From positions 33,583,045 through 33,647,044 of the forward strand of contig CM067372.1 in assembly GCA_034401795.1 (NCBI GenBank): DNA of 64,000 nt, in the 5' to 3' direction. The notes below the pieces were generated by a model. The model did no database searches, was not told where the DNA came from, and saw nothing but the letters and a program-made list of their open reading frames with translations. Positions 47,499-56,665 of this stretch are shown here, piece after piece. Both the position numbers and the translations under genes were made by a program. Position 1 is the first letter of the stretch, and every line of letters begins with the position of its first letter. The DNA is from Chaetoderma sp. LZ-2023a (taxonomy: Eukaryota > Mollusca > Caudofoveata > Chaetodermatida > Chaetodermatidae).

Positions 47499-47784
47499 AT
47501 GATCACCCACCTGAAGCGTCAAACTCTACAAAGAAGACGACAGGATGCTAGACTCTGTATGCTGTACAAGACCTCGCATAACCAAGTAACTATCAACTAT
47601 TAGGGAAAACTGCTCGAACCAAATCGCAGATCTCGAAACACACATGAATACTCCTTGTCGTACAGAAGCACTCAAAATGTCGTCCTTCCTGAGAACTATC
47701 TGTGACTGGAATGTCCTACCATACGATGTTGCCGCTGCAAGCACCTTTGGCACGTTCAAAACCGAGGTGTCTGCCCAGGCATAA
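47499..47784 (+). pseudogene. Non-LTR ORF2 C-terminal tail fragment
   Basis: Codons give LKRQTLQRRRQDARLCMLYK, TSHNQV, a stop, then PNRRSRNTHEYS. After a frameshift comes FLRTICDWNVLPYDVAAAST. This is a well-known style of non-LTR ORF2 ending. No other part of the element is visible. The opposite-strand frame here is a shadow. Confidence 0.6.
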
Positions 47785-48425
47785 GTGAGTAGGTGCCAAA
47801 AACTGTAAATAGTGTACATAGACAGACTTTCATCAGCCTGTTTTTAAAGCGACACTCCTACATGTATATCATTTATCGTCTTTGTGACCCATCTTCTGCA
47901 TGCGCACACACCTACAATCTAGCCTAATCTTCAGCAAGTTGAAGGAGGCTAGTGAACAGGTAAAAGAAGTGTGGTGTAAATTGTAGGATTAGTAAGAAAA
48001 TAATACAAAATGTCCACGGCATCAACGACAAAACAAAACCTGTTCCGGATCTAAATCGCTGACATCGGTTGATGTCATGGCACGGTCAATAATAAATTTC
48101 TCAGTACCATAAATAGTTTGGGAAACTAAAAATATTTTTATTTTAGCAAAAACTTTTGTGATCACTGTAAATCTGTGTGATTAAGATTGCATTTCGACAT
48201 ACCATATGTCCTCTAGAAAAAGTCATATTTCGCATCTTTGCCTGTACTTTAGAGCTCCACATGTGGCATGTTCTTATACAACATAAAAAATCCTTTAAAG
48301 TGATATGTGTTGTCATGGTTGTGTAGTTTTTCCAGAGTTGTTAATTAAAATCCAATAATACTTGTAGTGCACTTTTGCTCAAGTGGCTGCTTGCCTATAA
48401 ATCTCATGATCACGATATTTGTACT
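47785..48425. other. No gene recognised
   Basis: A+T-rich sequence. The last few bases are the left copy of the target duplication of the hAT-like element. Confidence 0.45.
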
Positions 48426-49527
48426 CAGGCTTGCACGATTTTTCGATTTAATCATGAAGTTCGATTTATTTTTTAAATCGCAATTTTTACGATGTAATTG
48501 AGGGAAAATCGTAAAATCGTAAAAAATTTCATGTTTTTTTAAAATCTTAAGTGTGTACTTTTCCGTCGCATTTTATCAGTACATGAGTACAATTATAATA
48601 GATTCACGCCTGTGTTCATTGTGTTTATATCCCGCCGTGCCGAATAATTACTAATCGCACTACAATATACAAGCTAACAATAGTGAGGTAACACCTTTGT
48701 CATTGAGAAAACCAGCTGGTTAGTCCGTCGAATCGCCATATAAATTTCTTTCTTTCGCTGCAGACCGTCGTGAAATGCCAAGTATATACTTAGTTGCGGA
48801 GTGTTAGGCAATCAGTGAACATAATTCCTTTTACTTCTAGAGTTAGCAATTTCAGGCGGTGTAATAATTTTTCCATTTTGATTCGGTTGTCATGTCAAAT
48901 TAAAGAAAATAAAGCAACAGCATTCCAGATTGTTGTATTTTGAACTGCGCGTTCTGTTGATTACTCTTAAATGTAAATCGTACATTCTGAAAGCAACTAT
49001 AAACTGCAGTATAGGACAAGTTTACGCTGTTACTATCGTAGCTACTCAAAGCTACCGTCCTATGTATATGAATTGCGCAGTATCTACCTGGGTACTAATA
49101 TTAGTGTCTTCGCGTTACTCCGGTAATGACCTAAACTCGTCCTACAAAGGGAGGCTATAAAGCGGAAGCTGATACATCATGTAATTTTTTTTTTTTTCTA
49201 GGCGACATTTTATCTCAAATTTTGATGAAATAAATAATGTTTATTAAACTATACGCACTATTTAGGCTGTCCCAATTAATAATTTCACTCCCGCGATGAT
49301 GGATATAAGGTATGCATTAAGCATAGAAGTAGGATGGTAAGAATTTGTCGCATGAAAATGTGTTCTAATTTTGTGCTATTTTTGTATCAATTATTTCAAC
49401 CTTTTCTAGAAACAAGTGACGTTACCCCGGTTTATACTTTTGGGAATTTGGACCTACGATTTATTCGAAAATCAAGATTTTTATAAAATCGATCGCGATG
49501 TTTCAAAACAAAAATCGTGCAAGCCTA
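48426..49527. mobile_element. 1.1-kb hAT-like non-autonomous element with exact 8-bp target duplication
   Basis: The left end CAGGCTTGCACGATTTTT is matched by an inverted right end differing only in the first base (TAGGCTTGCACG...). TTTGTACT stands directly outside both ends (48,418-48,425 and 49,528-49,535). An 8-bp duplication with CAG-type ends is the hAT signature. Subterminal AAATCG-type motifs repeat near both ends. There is no transposase frame, so movement would need a relative's enzyme. Confidence 0.85.
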
Positions 49528-49535
49528 TTTGTACT

Positions 49536-49585
49536 GCATATAGTTGTTCTGTATCATTCAGTTTTTGATGAAGTTTGAAAATCAC
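49536..49585 (+). pseudogene. Penelope-like RT fragment, left of the DIRS insertion
   Basis: In the frame ending CAC at 49,583-49,585 the codons read FLMKFENH, with a TAG further upstream. This fits the segment that precedes SIKFT in Penelope-like RTs. It joins in frame with 63,661 onward if the DIRS array is removed. Confidence 0.5.
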
Positions 49586-49599
49586 CATTCTCCTTCGAT

Positions 49600-49760
49600 C
49601 AATACTCACCATTCTGTTACTTCTGATATACAGCTGGCCTTGACAGCGGCTCTAGGATTATAGACTTAGAAAGCTTTACCGACTCCTGGGAACCGGGTAC
49701 TCGGCTCCCAACTGCCGAGTACCCGTTTACCATAGAGCTCATTCTTGTTTGCATAGCAAC
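49600..49760 (+). repeat. Left inverted terminal repeat of DIRS A
   Basis: From CAATACTCACCATTCTGTTAC through AGCTCATTCTTGTTTGCATAG it is the reverse complement of 56,508-56,665. It contains a hairpin, GGGTACTCGGC and GCCGAGTACCC around TCCCAACT. Confidence 0.9.
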
Positions 49761-50658
49761 AAGAGCAATACATGCTTTTTGCATTAAGGATTTTAGTGTT
49801 TTAAAATAATCTAAGTCTTTAATCAGTGATAGTTTGTGTGTTCTGAAAGGATAACTAAGGACTATGGAGAATACCGCCCAAGACAACCAGGTTGTATTGT
49901 TCTTTATTATCCATAGTTAAAAGACTTAGGTCTCTAAATTTCGTTGTGTCGCATGTTCCAATTTCTGACCCCATAGAATCTGGGACGTGTGCTAACAACG
50001 ATATATGCCAGACGATCGCCTTCTTTAAACCCCAACAGGCGATCGGCAGATATGAAAATAGGTGTTTGCTACGGTATTTCTAACACGAATATCGGCTGAC
50101 GTCGTTCTCCGTAGAATCCGAGCGGGTGACGTCACACCCGGTCGCTCGGATGTTTATGTGAAGAAAAATTTTTTCATTAATTCGCGCATCTTATTCTGGG
50201 TGCTGCGTACTAAAAATGGTACCGGAAACTTTAGAATGATCAAGTTTACGTGCGATCACGATCGGTTTGCAATGATCGGTGGTTTCAAAATTCTTGAGTA
50301 GATATGTGGTCTGCGGTTTTACCGTGTGAGACAGCAGTTGTTATACATTTTGTTGTTTTCTTCACATATCGTGCTGCGTTCGTTAGGAGTATAATTTATA
50401 TTGATTAGTAAATATACCCTGAATGCTATGCGATATGATTCCTGGAGCCGTTACACATCCTGTAGGATCTATTATGGGTGTGTTGTGCCCGCCGCGTACT
50501 TGTCGTCATAATCAATGCGATCGTTGTTGTAACGTGGCGGGGTGGGGTGCGGGGAGGTTACGGTTAATTTATGAGTCAAAATATTTGAAAATTAATTGTC
50601 TGCCTTCCATCCGTGTCTCGTTCCGCTTGTTTATTGTAGGTTTGTGCTTATTTTATAG
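49761..50658 (+). other. 5' region of DIRS A
   Basis: Conserved in copy B (about 56,870-57,759). No long frame belongs to the element here. A TGACGTCAC-type site lies in GGGTGACGTCACACCCGG near 50,125. The end, TTTGTGCTTATTTTATAG at 50,641-50,658, looks like a splice acceptor. Confidence 0.55.
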
Positions 50659-52791
50659 GCCAAGCCAGCCCCGCCATCATGTGACGACTGCCATAAGTTT
50701 GTCCGTGTAATGTTCAAGGACCATGTGTGTTTTAGGTGTGCCGTGTGTAATATAGATCATAGGTGTAATGTTTGTGCAGTGTGGTCCGTCGAAACGATGG
50801 TTAAGTTCCTTGCCCAGAAGGACTTGGCTGGGTCTGACGCGGGGTCAGGCGGTCCGAGAGGAAATCGTGGAACGCCCGGTTCGGCCGGTGGGGGTGCTCC
50901 ACGTCCCCAGCTGGAGGTGGCGGAGATGGCACCGCCGGCGTGGTTTGGTCCGGCTATGCAGGGTTTTCTGCATAGCGTTCTGCCCACGCTGGTGTCGTCC
51001 CTGCTACCAAAGGTTGGGGGGCAGTTTCTCCCCATGCCTGGTACGGATCCTGTCCTCGGACAGGATTCTGGACTGGTTACCGAGGGGGCCGTCTCGTACG
51101 GCCCCCTGGCGGTCCCGTCTGGCTTCGGCCAGACGGGTTCTGTCTCTCTGCGACCACCTCCGGGTGGTCCAGTAGCGGTGGCCGGTCCGTCAGGTGTGGG
51201 AGCCGTCCGCCAGGATGGCTCCACGGTTTATTCGTCTAGTGACGGCTCTTCGGAGTCTGAAGACGATGAGGCCGAGGAGGAGAGGTTGCTGCGGCCCGTG
51301 AAGCCGCAGGTGGAGAATATGGAGGTTGATTCCGTCCTGGACGGAACCGGCCTCCATTTGTCTGGTTTGGCGCAAGCCAGGTCAGCGGCTCCACCTGCGG
51401 CTGAGGCCAATCCGTTACCGTGCACCGGTTCCGCGCGGCTTGGTTTGTCACCAGCCGTCAGGGGAACGGGTGTGCCGGGCCAGGCATGGTACTCACCTAT
51501 CTCGCCTGGTCCGGCAGCCGGACATGGGGTGCCGTTGGCGCCCGTGTCCGGCTATGGTTCCGCGACGGTTACGGGTCCGTACGGTTTTCCGTGCGGACCT
51601 ACCCCATGGACCGGAGTGTTTCATGGGGTGGCGGCGGAACCGTGTGGTAGCGGAGTGCCTGGCGTGTCAGCCGTGGCTCCTTGCCGGGAGGCCATGGCTG
51701 GCAGACCCGTGAGCACGTCAACGGGTGACGTGTTTGCGGGGGTATCTTCTTCGGAGGTAGATTGGTCTGATGCTCTGGCGTGGCTAGCCAGAGTGGACCC
51801 GTCTGTGGTTTCGGCCACGGCCGATGAAGATGCGCCCCGTCCGTCGGTTGCGTCTATTAGGACGGGGATTTTGCCCGCGGCCCGGATCCAGTCAGTGGGA
51901 CTGGATCCACGGTTCATTGATTTGTTGGATGCTATTTATAGTAAACAACTAATGACCAAGGGTCAGCTCCCTGCGGCCTCCAGGGAGGTGCGGGCAAGAT
52001 GTCGTATTCCGCGGGGTGAATACGACAGGTATGGTGTAGTCCCGTCGGTCACGGAGGATGACCGATGGGTACTGGGCGTCCAGAGTGCCGGGTCGGGTGG
52101 TCCCGGTCCGGCACTAGTGGATAAGGCCCAGGTACACCAGGAAGAAGTCCTGGCCCTATGCGATGAGGGTGTGAGGGCAGCGATGAGCGCTGTCAATCAC
52201 TCCTATCGTCTACTTCAGTCGGTGTGGGCTGAAGCGGGGGCAGGCCACCCTGTGCCACCTGTGGCGCTATCGTGCGTTAATGACGGCTTGGTGCTGTCAA
52301 TGGACGCATTGGCAAGGGTGCAAGCGCGTGTGACGAAGTCCAGGAGGCAAATGGTCATTGACCATATGCGTCCGGCTACGGCAGTCAGGGAACGTCTTCT
52401 TGGGACGCCCCTGACAGGGCCTAGCATCTTTGGTGGCCAAGCGCGGGCCATCTTAGAGGACACCGCCAGTATTGCGCAGAATCGGTTAGCGGTAAATCTA
52501 CAGCTAGAGCTAGTGCGGCAAGCGCACGCACTAGGGGCTGTGGGCAAGCCGCTAACGGGACAGCCTTCAAAGAAACAGAAAAAGCATAAGAGCAAGGCGA
52601 AAGCCAGGCCTATTGCGACGTCTGTTTCGGCTGGGTTCTCGGAGCCGCCGCCGGCGAAGAAACCCAGGAAGGTTGTAGAGGCGCCTACCCTCCCCAATGT
52701 TGCTCCTGACCGCCCTAGAGGTGGGAAGGGCAAGGGGAAGGGTAAGGGTAAGGCCTCAAAGGGCGGACAGAAGGGGGCGAAGCGTACCTGA
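50659..52791 (+). CDS. DIRS A ORF1, gag-like protein
   Basis: The first ATG is at 50,710, giving 693 codons. The open frame and its similarity to copy B begin earlier, at 50,659, with CDDCHKF, CFRCAVC and CNVCAVW. These pairs could bind zinc. The middle is Gly/Pro/Val-rich and looks disordered. An acidic serine patch (SSDGSSESEDDEAEEE) is near 51,233. The region from ~51,890 (LDPRFIDLLDAIYSKQ) to 52,540 is helical and the best conserved. The end is strongly basic (KKQKKHKSKAK, GGKGKGKGKGK), suiting nucleic-acid binding. ORF1 of DIRS elements is usually this variable. The stop TGA at 52,789 sits in a small hairpin, and the frame stays open beyond it into ORF2. Confidence 0.8.
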   Translation, partial: AKPAPPSCDDCHKFVRVMFKDHVCFRCAVCNIDHRCNVCAVWSVETMVKFLAQKDLAGSDAGSGGPRGNRGTPGSAGGGAPRPQLEVAEMAPPAWFGPAMQGFLHSVLPTLVSSLLPKVGGQFLPMPGTDPVLGQDSGLVTEGAVSYGPLAVPSGFGQTGSVSLRPPPGGPVAVAGPSGVGAVRQDGSTVYSSSDGSSESEDDEAEEERLLRPVKPQVENMEVDSVLDGTGLHLSGLAQARSAAPPAAEANPLPCTGSARLGLSPAVRGTGVPGQAWYSPISPGPAAGHGVPLAPVSGYGSATVTGPYGFPCGPTPWTGVFHGVAAEPCGSGVPGVSAVAPCREAMAGRPVSTSTGDVFAGVSSSEVDWSDALAWLARVDPSVVSATADEDAPRPSVASIRTGILPAARIQSVGLDPRFIDLLDAIYSKQLMTKGQLPAASREVRARCRIPRGEYDRYGVVPSVTEDDRWVLGVQSAGSGGPGPALVDKAQVHQEEVLALCDEGVRAAMSAVNHSYRLLQSVWAEAGAGHPVPPVALSCVNDGLVLSMDALARVQARVTKSRRQMVIDHMRPATAVRERLLGTPLTGPSIFGGQARAILEDTASIAQNRLAVNLQLELVRQAHALGAVGKPLTGQPSKKQKKHKSKAKARPIATSVSAGFSEPPPAKKPRKVVEAPTLPNVAPDRPRGGKGKGKGKGKASKGGQKGAKRT

Positions 52792-52799
52792 GGGTACGC
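52782..52799 (+). promoter_or_regulatory. Hairpin holding the ORF1 stop codon (copy A)
   Basis: GCGTACC and GGTACGC form a 7-bp stem around the loop TGAG, which contains the stop codon. Copy B has the same structure with a compensatory outer pair. ORF2 is in the same frame downstream. Confidence 0.5.
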
Positions 52800-55011
52800 A
52801 AGCTCCCTTCATATCCGCCTGGACCACACCTGTGCGACAGGAACAGCGGTGCCAGTTATACCCGTCGTGCCTAGAACGAAATGGTTCTCACTCTCTCTCG
52901 TTAAGAAAGGGGGGGGGGGGGGGCGGACTGCGAGCCGGACAACCCCGTTAGACGTCGAGGCGTCTATGGTGGGTGGAAGGCTCATGCGTTTCGTCGAGGC
53001 TTGGCGAGGTGTGACGTCAGACAGTCTGGTCCTGGGATGGTTATCCCAGGGTTACATGCCGGAGTGGTGGGACTTTCCGCCACAAAATCTGTCTTTGGCA
53101 CCTGTCTGGACACCCGTACCAAGGGAGCCAGACAAGTTAGAAGCCGTTCAAAAGGAAGTGTCGGGTTTGCTTCTGAAGGGAGCAATAAAACCAGCAAACC
53201 GGAACACTCCAGGCTTCTATTCAAACATGTTCCTTGTCCCCAAGAGCACGGGGGGATGGAGACCCATACTCAATCTCAGGCCATTAAATTGGTTTATCCA
53301 TACGCCTCGGTTCCAGATGGAAACGCCGAGGTCGGTAATGGCGGGATTGAGGAAAGGAATGTGGTGTGTATCGATCGATCTGAAAGATGCATATTTCCAC
53401 ATTCCGATGAATCGGAGTTGTCACAGGTTTCTGAGATTTGCGTTTCAGAATCAAGTATGGGAGTTTACAATTCTCCCGTTTGGCCTGTCGACAGCTCCGA
53501 GGGTTTTCACGAGAGTGGTCCTTGCGGTGACAGCGTTTCTCAGAAAAGAGAACGTGGCGCTACACACCTACATAGACGACTGGCTGCTTAAGGCAGACTC
53601 GGCAGCCAGGTTGAACGTGGATACTGCTCTGACTCTGAAGTTACTTTCAGATCTAGGCTGGATAGTCAACGAGGAGAAATCCGAGTTGACGCCCACTCAA
53701 CATTTCGTTTATTTGGGGATGCGATTCGACCTCGAGGAGGGCAGGGTTTACCCATCAGAGCCCAGAGTGGTGTCTCTGTTAGCCATCCTCAGGAGTTTTC
53801 GAGTGGGAAACCACATTCAGGCGAGGCGGTTCCTTCAGATGCTGGGCATGATGGTCTCCATGGAGCAGGTTATCCCGTACGCTGCTCTAATGCGAAGACC
53901 TATCCAGTTGTATCTGATGTCTCTGTGGAAACAGAGAACAGAACCCCTGTCAAAACTGGTGCCAGTTTTGGAGCCGATAATATCGCATCTTCTATGGTGG
54001 AAACAGCGTCAGAATCTCCTAATAGGGGTTTCGCTGCACCTACCCCACCCCCAGCTGTCCGTTTACACGGATGCATCGCTGGAAGGGTGGGGTGCCTGCC
54101 TGGGAGAACACCAGGTCTCGGGCACATGGACTCTCCCGGAGAGTCAGCTGCATATCAATCTGTTGGAAATGATGGCAGTGGAACTGGCGTTGGAAGAGTT
54201 CCTTCCGATGATCAGGGGCAAGGTGATATTGATACGGTCGGACAATTCGACAGTAGTATCATATATAAATCGCCAAGGAGGGACCAGGTCGCCCACCCTG
54301 TGCATCAGGGTGTGGCACTTGATTCAATGGTGCAGGAATTACTCGGTTGTTTTGAAAGCAGCTCATATTCCTGGCCGATTGAACATTCTGGCGGATGCTT
54401 TGTCTCGCAGACAGAGAATCTTGCCAACAGAATGGTCCCTCAACCCTCCAGTTCTACGACGGATCTTCGAGCATTGGGGCAAACCCAACGTGGACTTGTT
54501 CGCCACAAAGGAAAATGCTCAAATCATGACATATGTCTCGCCGATTCCAGATCCAAATGCCGTCGATACAGACGCTCTGGCGATAAGCTGGAGAGGGATG
54601 CACGCGTACGCGTACCCACCCACCATTCTTCTTCCGAAGGTATTGGTGAAGGTCAGGGAGGAGCCGTGTCTGGTCCTGCTAATAGCGCCGTATTGGCCGA
54701 GCAGGGCGTGGTTCACGGATCTTCTGGATCTGCTGGTGGAAAATCCTGTGCAGTTGCCCGAGATTCCGAACATAATCTCCCAGGCCAAGGGACGCTTCCT
54801 ACACGAGCGTCCCGAAATGTTCAAATTGACTGCGTGGATATTGTCAAACAACGTTCCACGTCGGAAGGCTTTTCTCAACAGGCTGCTGATTTCAGCGCGG
54901 CTGCGAGAAGGAGGTCAACCTTCAAGTCATATAACAACAAGGTTAACAGATTTGCAGACTGGTGTGAAGAAAAGGGTATTGATACCTTTCAATCCACTAT
55001 TCAGCAAATAG
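52792..55011 (+). CDS. DIRS A ORF2, reverse transcriptase / RNase H with C-terminal domain
   Basis: No ATG starts the frame near the ORF1 stop. A GTG occurs at 52,849 and the first ATG only near 52,966. From 52,849 it is 720 codons. RT: IDLKDAYFHIP at 176-186 and the catalytic YIDDW at 241-245, the form seen in DIRS RTs. RNase H: D408 (YTDAS), E440 (INLLE), D465 (RSDNS), D516 (ADALSR). The C-terminal part has VDLFAT at 548-553 and IAPYWPS at 612-618. In DIRS1-group elements this region is often described as a Dam-like methyltransferase domain. I see the position and the DLFAT motif but cannot confirm activity. A 15-base G-run (52,909-52,923) lies near the start. Ends at TAG 55,009, overlapping ORF3. 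Confidence 0.9.
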   Translation, partial: GYASSLHIRLDHTCATGTAVPVIPVVPRTKWFSLSLVKKGGGGGRTASRTTPLDVEASMVGGRLMRFVEAWRGVTSDSLVLGWLSQGYMPEWWDFPPQNLSLAPVWTPVPREPDKLEAVQKEVSGLLLKGAIKPANRNTPGFYSNMFLVPKSTGGWRPILNLRPLNWFIHTPRFQMETPRSVMAGLRKGMWCVSIDLKDAYFHIPMNRSCHRFLRFAFQNQVWEFTILPFGLSTAPRVFTRVVLAVTAFLRKENVALHTYIDDWLLKADSAARLNVDTALTLKLLSDLGWIVNEEKSELTPTQHFVYLGMRFDLEEGRVYPSEPRVVSLLAILRSFRVGNHIQARRFLQMLGMMVSMEQVIPYAALMRRPIQLYLMSLWKQRTEPLSKLVPVLEPIISHLLWWKQRQNLLIGVSLHLPHPQLSVYTDASLEGWGACLGEHQVSGTWTLPESQLHINLLEMMAVELALEEFLPMIRGKVILIRSDNSTVVSYINRQGGTRSPTLCIRVWHLIQWCRNYSVVLKAAHIPGRLNILADALSRRQRILPTEWSLNPPVLRRIFEHWGKPNVDLFATKENAQIMTYVSPIPDPNAVDTDALAISWRGMHAYAYPPTILLPKVLVKVREEPCLVLLIAPYWPSRAWFTDLLDLLVENPVQLPEIPNIISQAKGRFLHERPEMFKLTAWILSNNVPRRKAFLNRLLISARLREGGQPSSHITTRLTDLQTGVKKRVLIPFNPLFSK

Positions 55012-55853
55012 CAGACTTTCTCTGTGAGCTGTTCTTTACAGGACTAGCTCCCGTCACAATTGCTGGATACAAGTCAGCTTTGGCATCAGTTATCCCTTGT
55101 CTAGCCAACAGGGATAGTCCAGAGGTGGCCCAGTTAAACGTGATGTTGAAGGGAATGAGCAATCTCCGCCCGAGACAACCGGTAGTCATTCCAGCCTGGA
55201 GTCTATCTTTAGTGCTTAATGTACTGGCCAAGCACCCATTCGAACCGTTGCGTTCGGCTAGTCTAAAGCATTTGACTCTAAAGGCGGTCTTTCTATTGGC
55301 AGCTTCCTCAGCTAGAAGGCGCAGTGAGATCCATGCGCTTTCGGCAGAGAGGAACCGATTTATCGTTTCTGGAGAAGGTCTGCGTCTTCTGCCAAGAGCA
55401 GAATTTATGTCAAAGAGCCAATCTTTGAGATATCCCGGCAAACCGATCATTATACCGAAGTTAACCAGGTTTGATCGTGATGCCAGTGTCTGGTGCCCGG
55501 TCCGTGCTTTGACTAAGTACAAGAAACGGACTGACTCATTACGGTCGAACGATAGACATCTGTGGATCTGCCATAAAAAGCCTTATGGCGCCGCATCCAT
55601 GGATACTATCTCTCATTGGGTGGTCGAATGCATTCAGACTACTCATGAGATGGCGACTGGGCACCAGGTGCAGGGCGTAAGGGCACACGATGTTAGAGGA
55701 ATAGCCGCCTCGACCGCCCTTTATAATGGTGTTCCGTTAGAGGACATCATGGCCGTTGCACAATGGCACTGTGAGTCCTCATTTACGGATTACTATATGA
55801 GGGATGTGTCAGACTCAGCCAATCCACTCGCTTTAGCTGTTTTGAAACGATAG
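53925..55853 (+). CDS. DIRS A ORF3, tyrosine recombinase (real start uncertain)
   Basis: The frame is open from 53,925 and overlaps ORF2 by ~1.1 kb in another phase. Recognisable recombinase begins near 54,890 with STFKSYNNKVNRFADWCEE, the N-terminal SAM-like DNA-binding part. In the frame numbering the catalytic residues fit R464/465 (SSARRRSEIHAL), H588 and R591 (RAHDVRG), H615 (QWHCESS) and Y623 or Y624 (TDYYMRD). This enzyme joins a circular DNA copy to the target by strand exchange, leaving no target duplication. The frame has no stops. The region before 54,890 is Ser/Gly-rich and may be a by-product of ORF2 codon use. Confidence 0.85.
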   Translation: METENRTPVKTGASFGADNIASSMVETASESPNRGFAAPTPPPAVRLHGCIAGRVGCLPGRTPGLGHMDSPGESAAYQSVGNDGSGTGVGRVPSDDQGQGDIDTVGQFDSSIIYKSPRRDQVAHPVHQGVALDSMVQELLGCFESSSYSWPIEHSGGCFVSQTENLANRMVPQPSSSTTDLRALGQTQRGLVRHKGKCSNHDICLADSRSKCRRYRRSGDKLERDARVRVPTHHSSSEGIGEGQGGAVSGPANSAVLAEQGVVHGSSGSAGGKSCAVARDSEHNLPGQGTLPTRASRNVQIDCVDIVKQRSTSEGFSQQAADFSAAARRRSTFKSYNNKVNRFADWCEEKGIDTFQSTIQQIADFLCELFFTGLAPVTIAGYKSALASVIPCLANRDSPEVAQLNVMLKGMSNLRPRQPVVIPAWSLSLVLNVLAKHPFEPLRSASLKHLTLKAVFLLAASSARRRSEIHALSAERNRFIVSGEGLRLLPRAEFMSKSQSLRYPGKPIIIPKLTRFDRDASVWCPVRALTKYKKRTDSLRSNDRHLWICHKKPYGAASMDTISHWVVECIQTTHEMATGHQVQGVRAHDVRGIAASTALYNGVPLEDIMAVAQWHCESSFTDYYMRDVSDSANPLALAVLKR

Positions 55854-56353
55854 TTAGTGACCACACTGCTTTTCCCCTTTTTTCACTTTGGTAAGAAAAG
55901 AACCTAAAGCAGGCATGGTCAAGCGAGAGGATGTCAACCAGATTGTGTCACTGATGGCCGAACCGGTGAATGGTTGTAGGCGGTACGTCTGAAGTCCTGT
56001 TATCATAAGGTAATTCAACAAGTGAGAGTTTTTTGTATGATGTATATGTATCATGTTCATTCATCTTATATATTCATGCTCATTCCCAGGCTAATACAAG
56101 CGATATGCAGGGAGTAGTTAACCCTCTTGGCATATTGGTGTTTCAGGCGAGATACATGTTCGTTAGTTCTCTCCCTTTTCTTAGGAGGAAAAAAGGGGGG
56201 GGGGCTGTGACGCGAATGTGATTCGGTTCCGTGAACTTGACGGTCCTTTTAGGTCTCCGTTAGTCAAGTTTGAAGTCTAAAATCTTTCTCCAAGGGGCAA
56301 AATTAGCATGTATGGCTTGCCCCTTCCCACCAGGTTACTGATCAAATCTGGTG
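55854..56353 (+). other. 3' region of DIRS A
   Basis: Non-coding and conserved in copy B. It carries an A/G-rich run, AGGAGGAAAAAAGGGGGGGG, near 56,181-56,206 that is also present in B at 63,138-63,158. Confidence 0.6.
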
Positions 56354-56454
56354 TATATCAGAAGTAACAGAATGGTGAGTATTGATCGAAGGAGAATGCA
56401 GGAAATGTCAATTTCCCTTTCTCCGAGATCTAACAATACTCACCATTCTGTTAC
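56354..56454 (+). repeat. Internal complementary region of DIRS A
   Basis: The first half (TATATCAGAAGTAAC ... GGAGAATG) is the complement of the element's left end. The second half (CAGGAAATGTC ... TTCTGTTAC) is the complement of its right end. Together they spell the complement of a circle junction, CCTG-CATTC-TCC. In DIRS elements this region templates completion of the ends. Confidence 0.85.
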
Positions 56455-56507
56455 GGACCCAGCCTCCCAGCCCCACGGAGGCAAGCCATAGTTTTCTCTT
56501 GTTTGGT

Positions 56508-56665
56508 GGCTATGCAAACAATATGAGCTCTATGGTAAACGGGTACTCGGCAGTTGGGAGCCGAGTACCCGGTTCCCAGGAGTCGGTAAAGCTTTCTAAG
56601 TCTATAATCCTAGAGCCGCTGTCAAGGCCAGCTGTATATCAGAAGTAACAGAATGGTGAGTATTG
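56508..56665 (+). repeat. Right inverted terminal repeat of DIRS A
   Basis: Inverse of the left repeat. It shares A-specific bases such as CTATAATCC (left: GGATTATAG). A non-matching outer extension of about 35 bp (to 56,700) completes the right end. Confidence 0.9.

Noticed and set aside
50757-52733. Several long minus-strand and alternate-phase frames over DIRS ORF1 (and the same over copy B)
   Set aside because: Shadows of a GC-rich coding region; they do not carry domains and their ends differ between copies.
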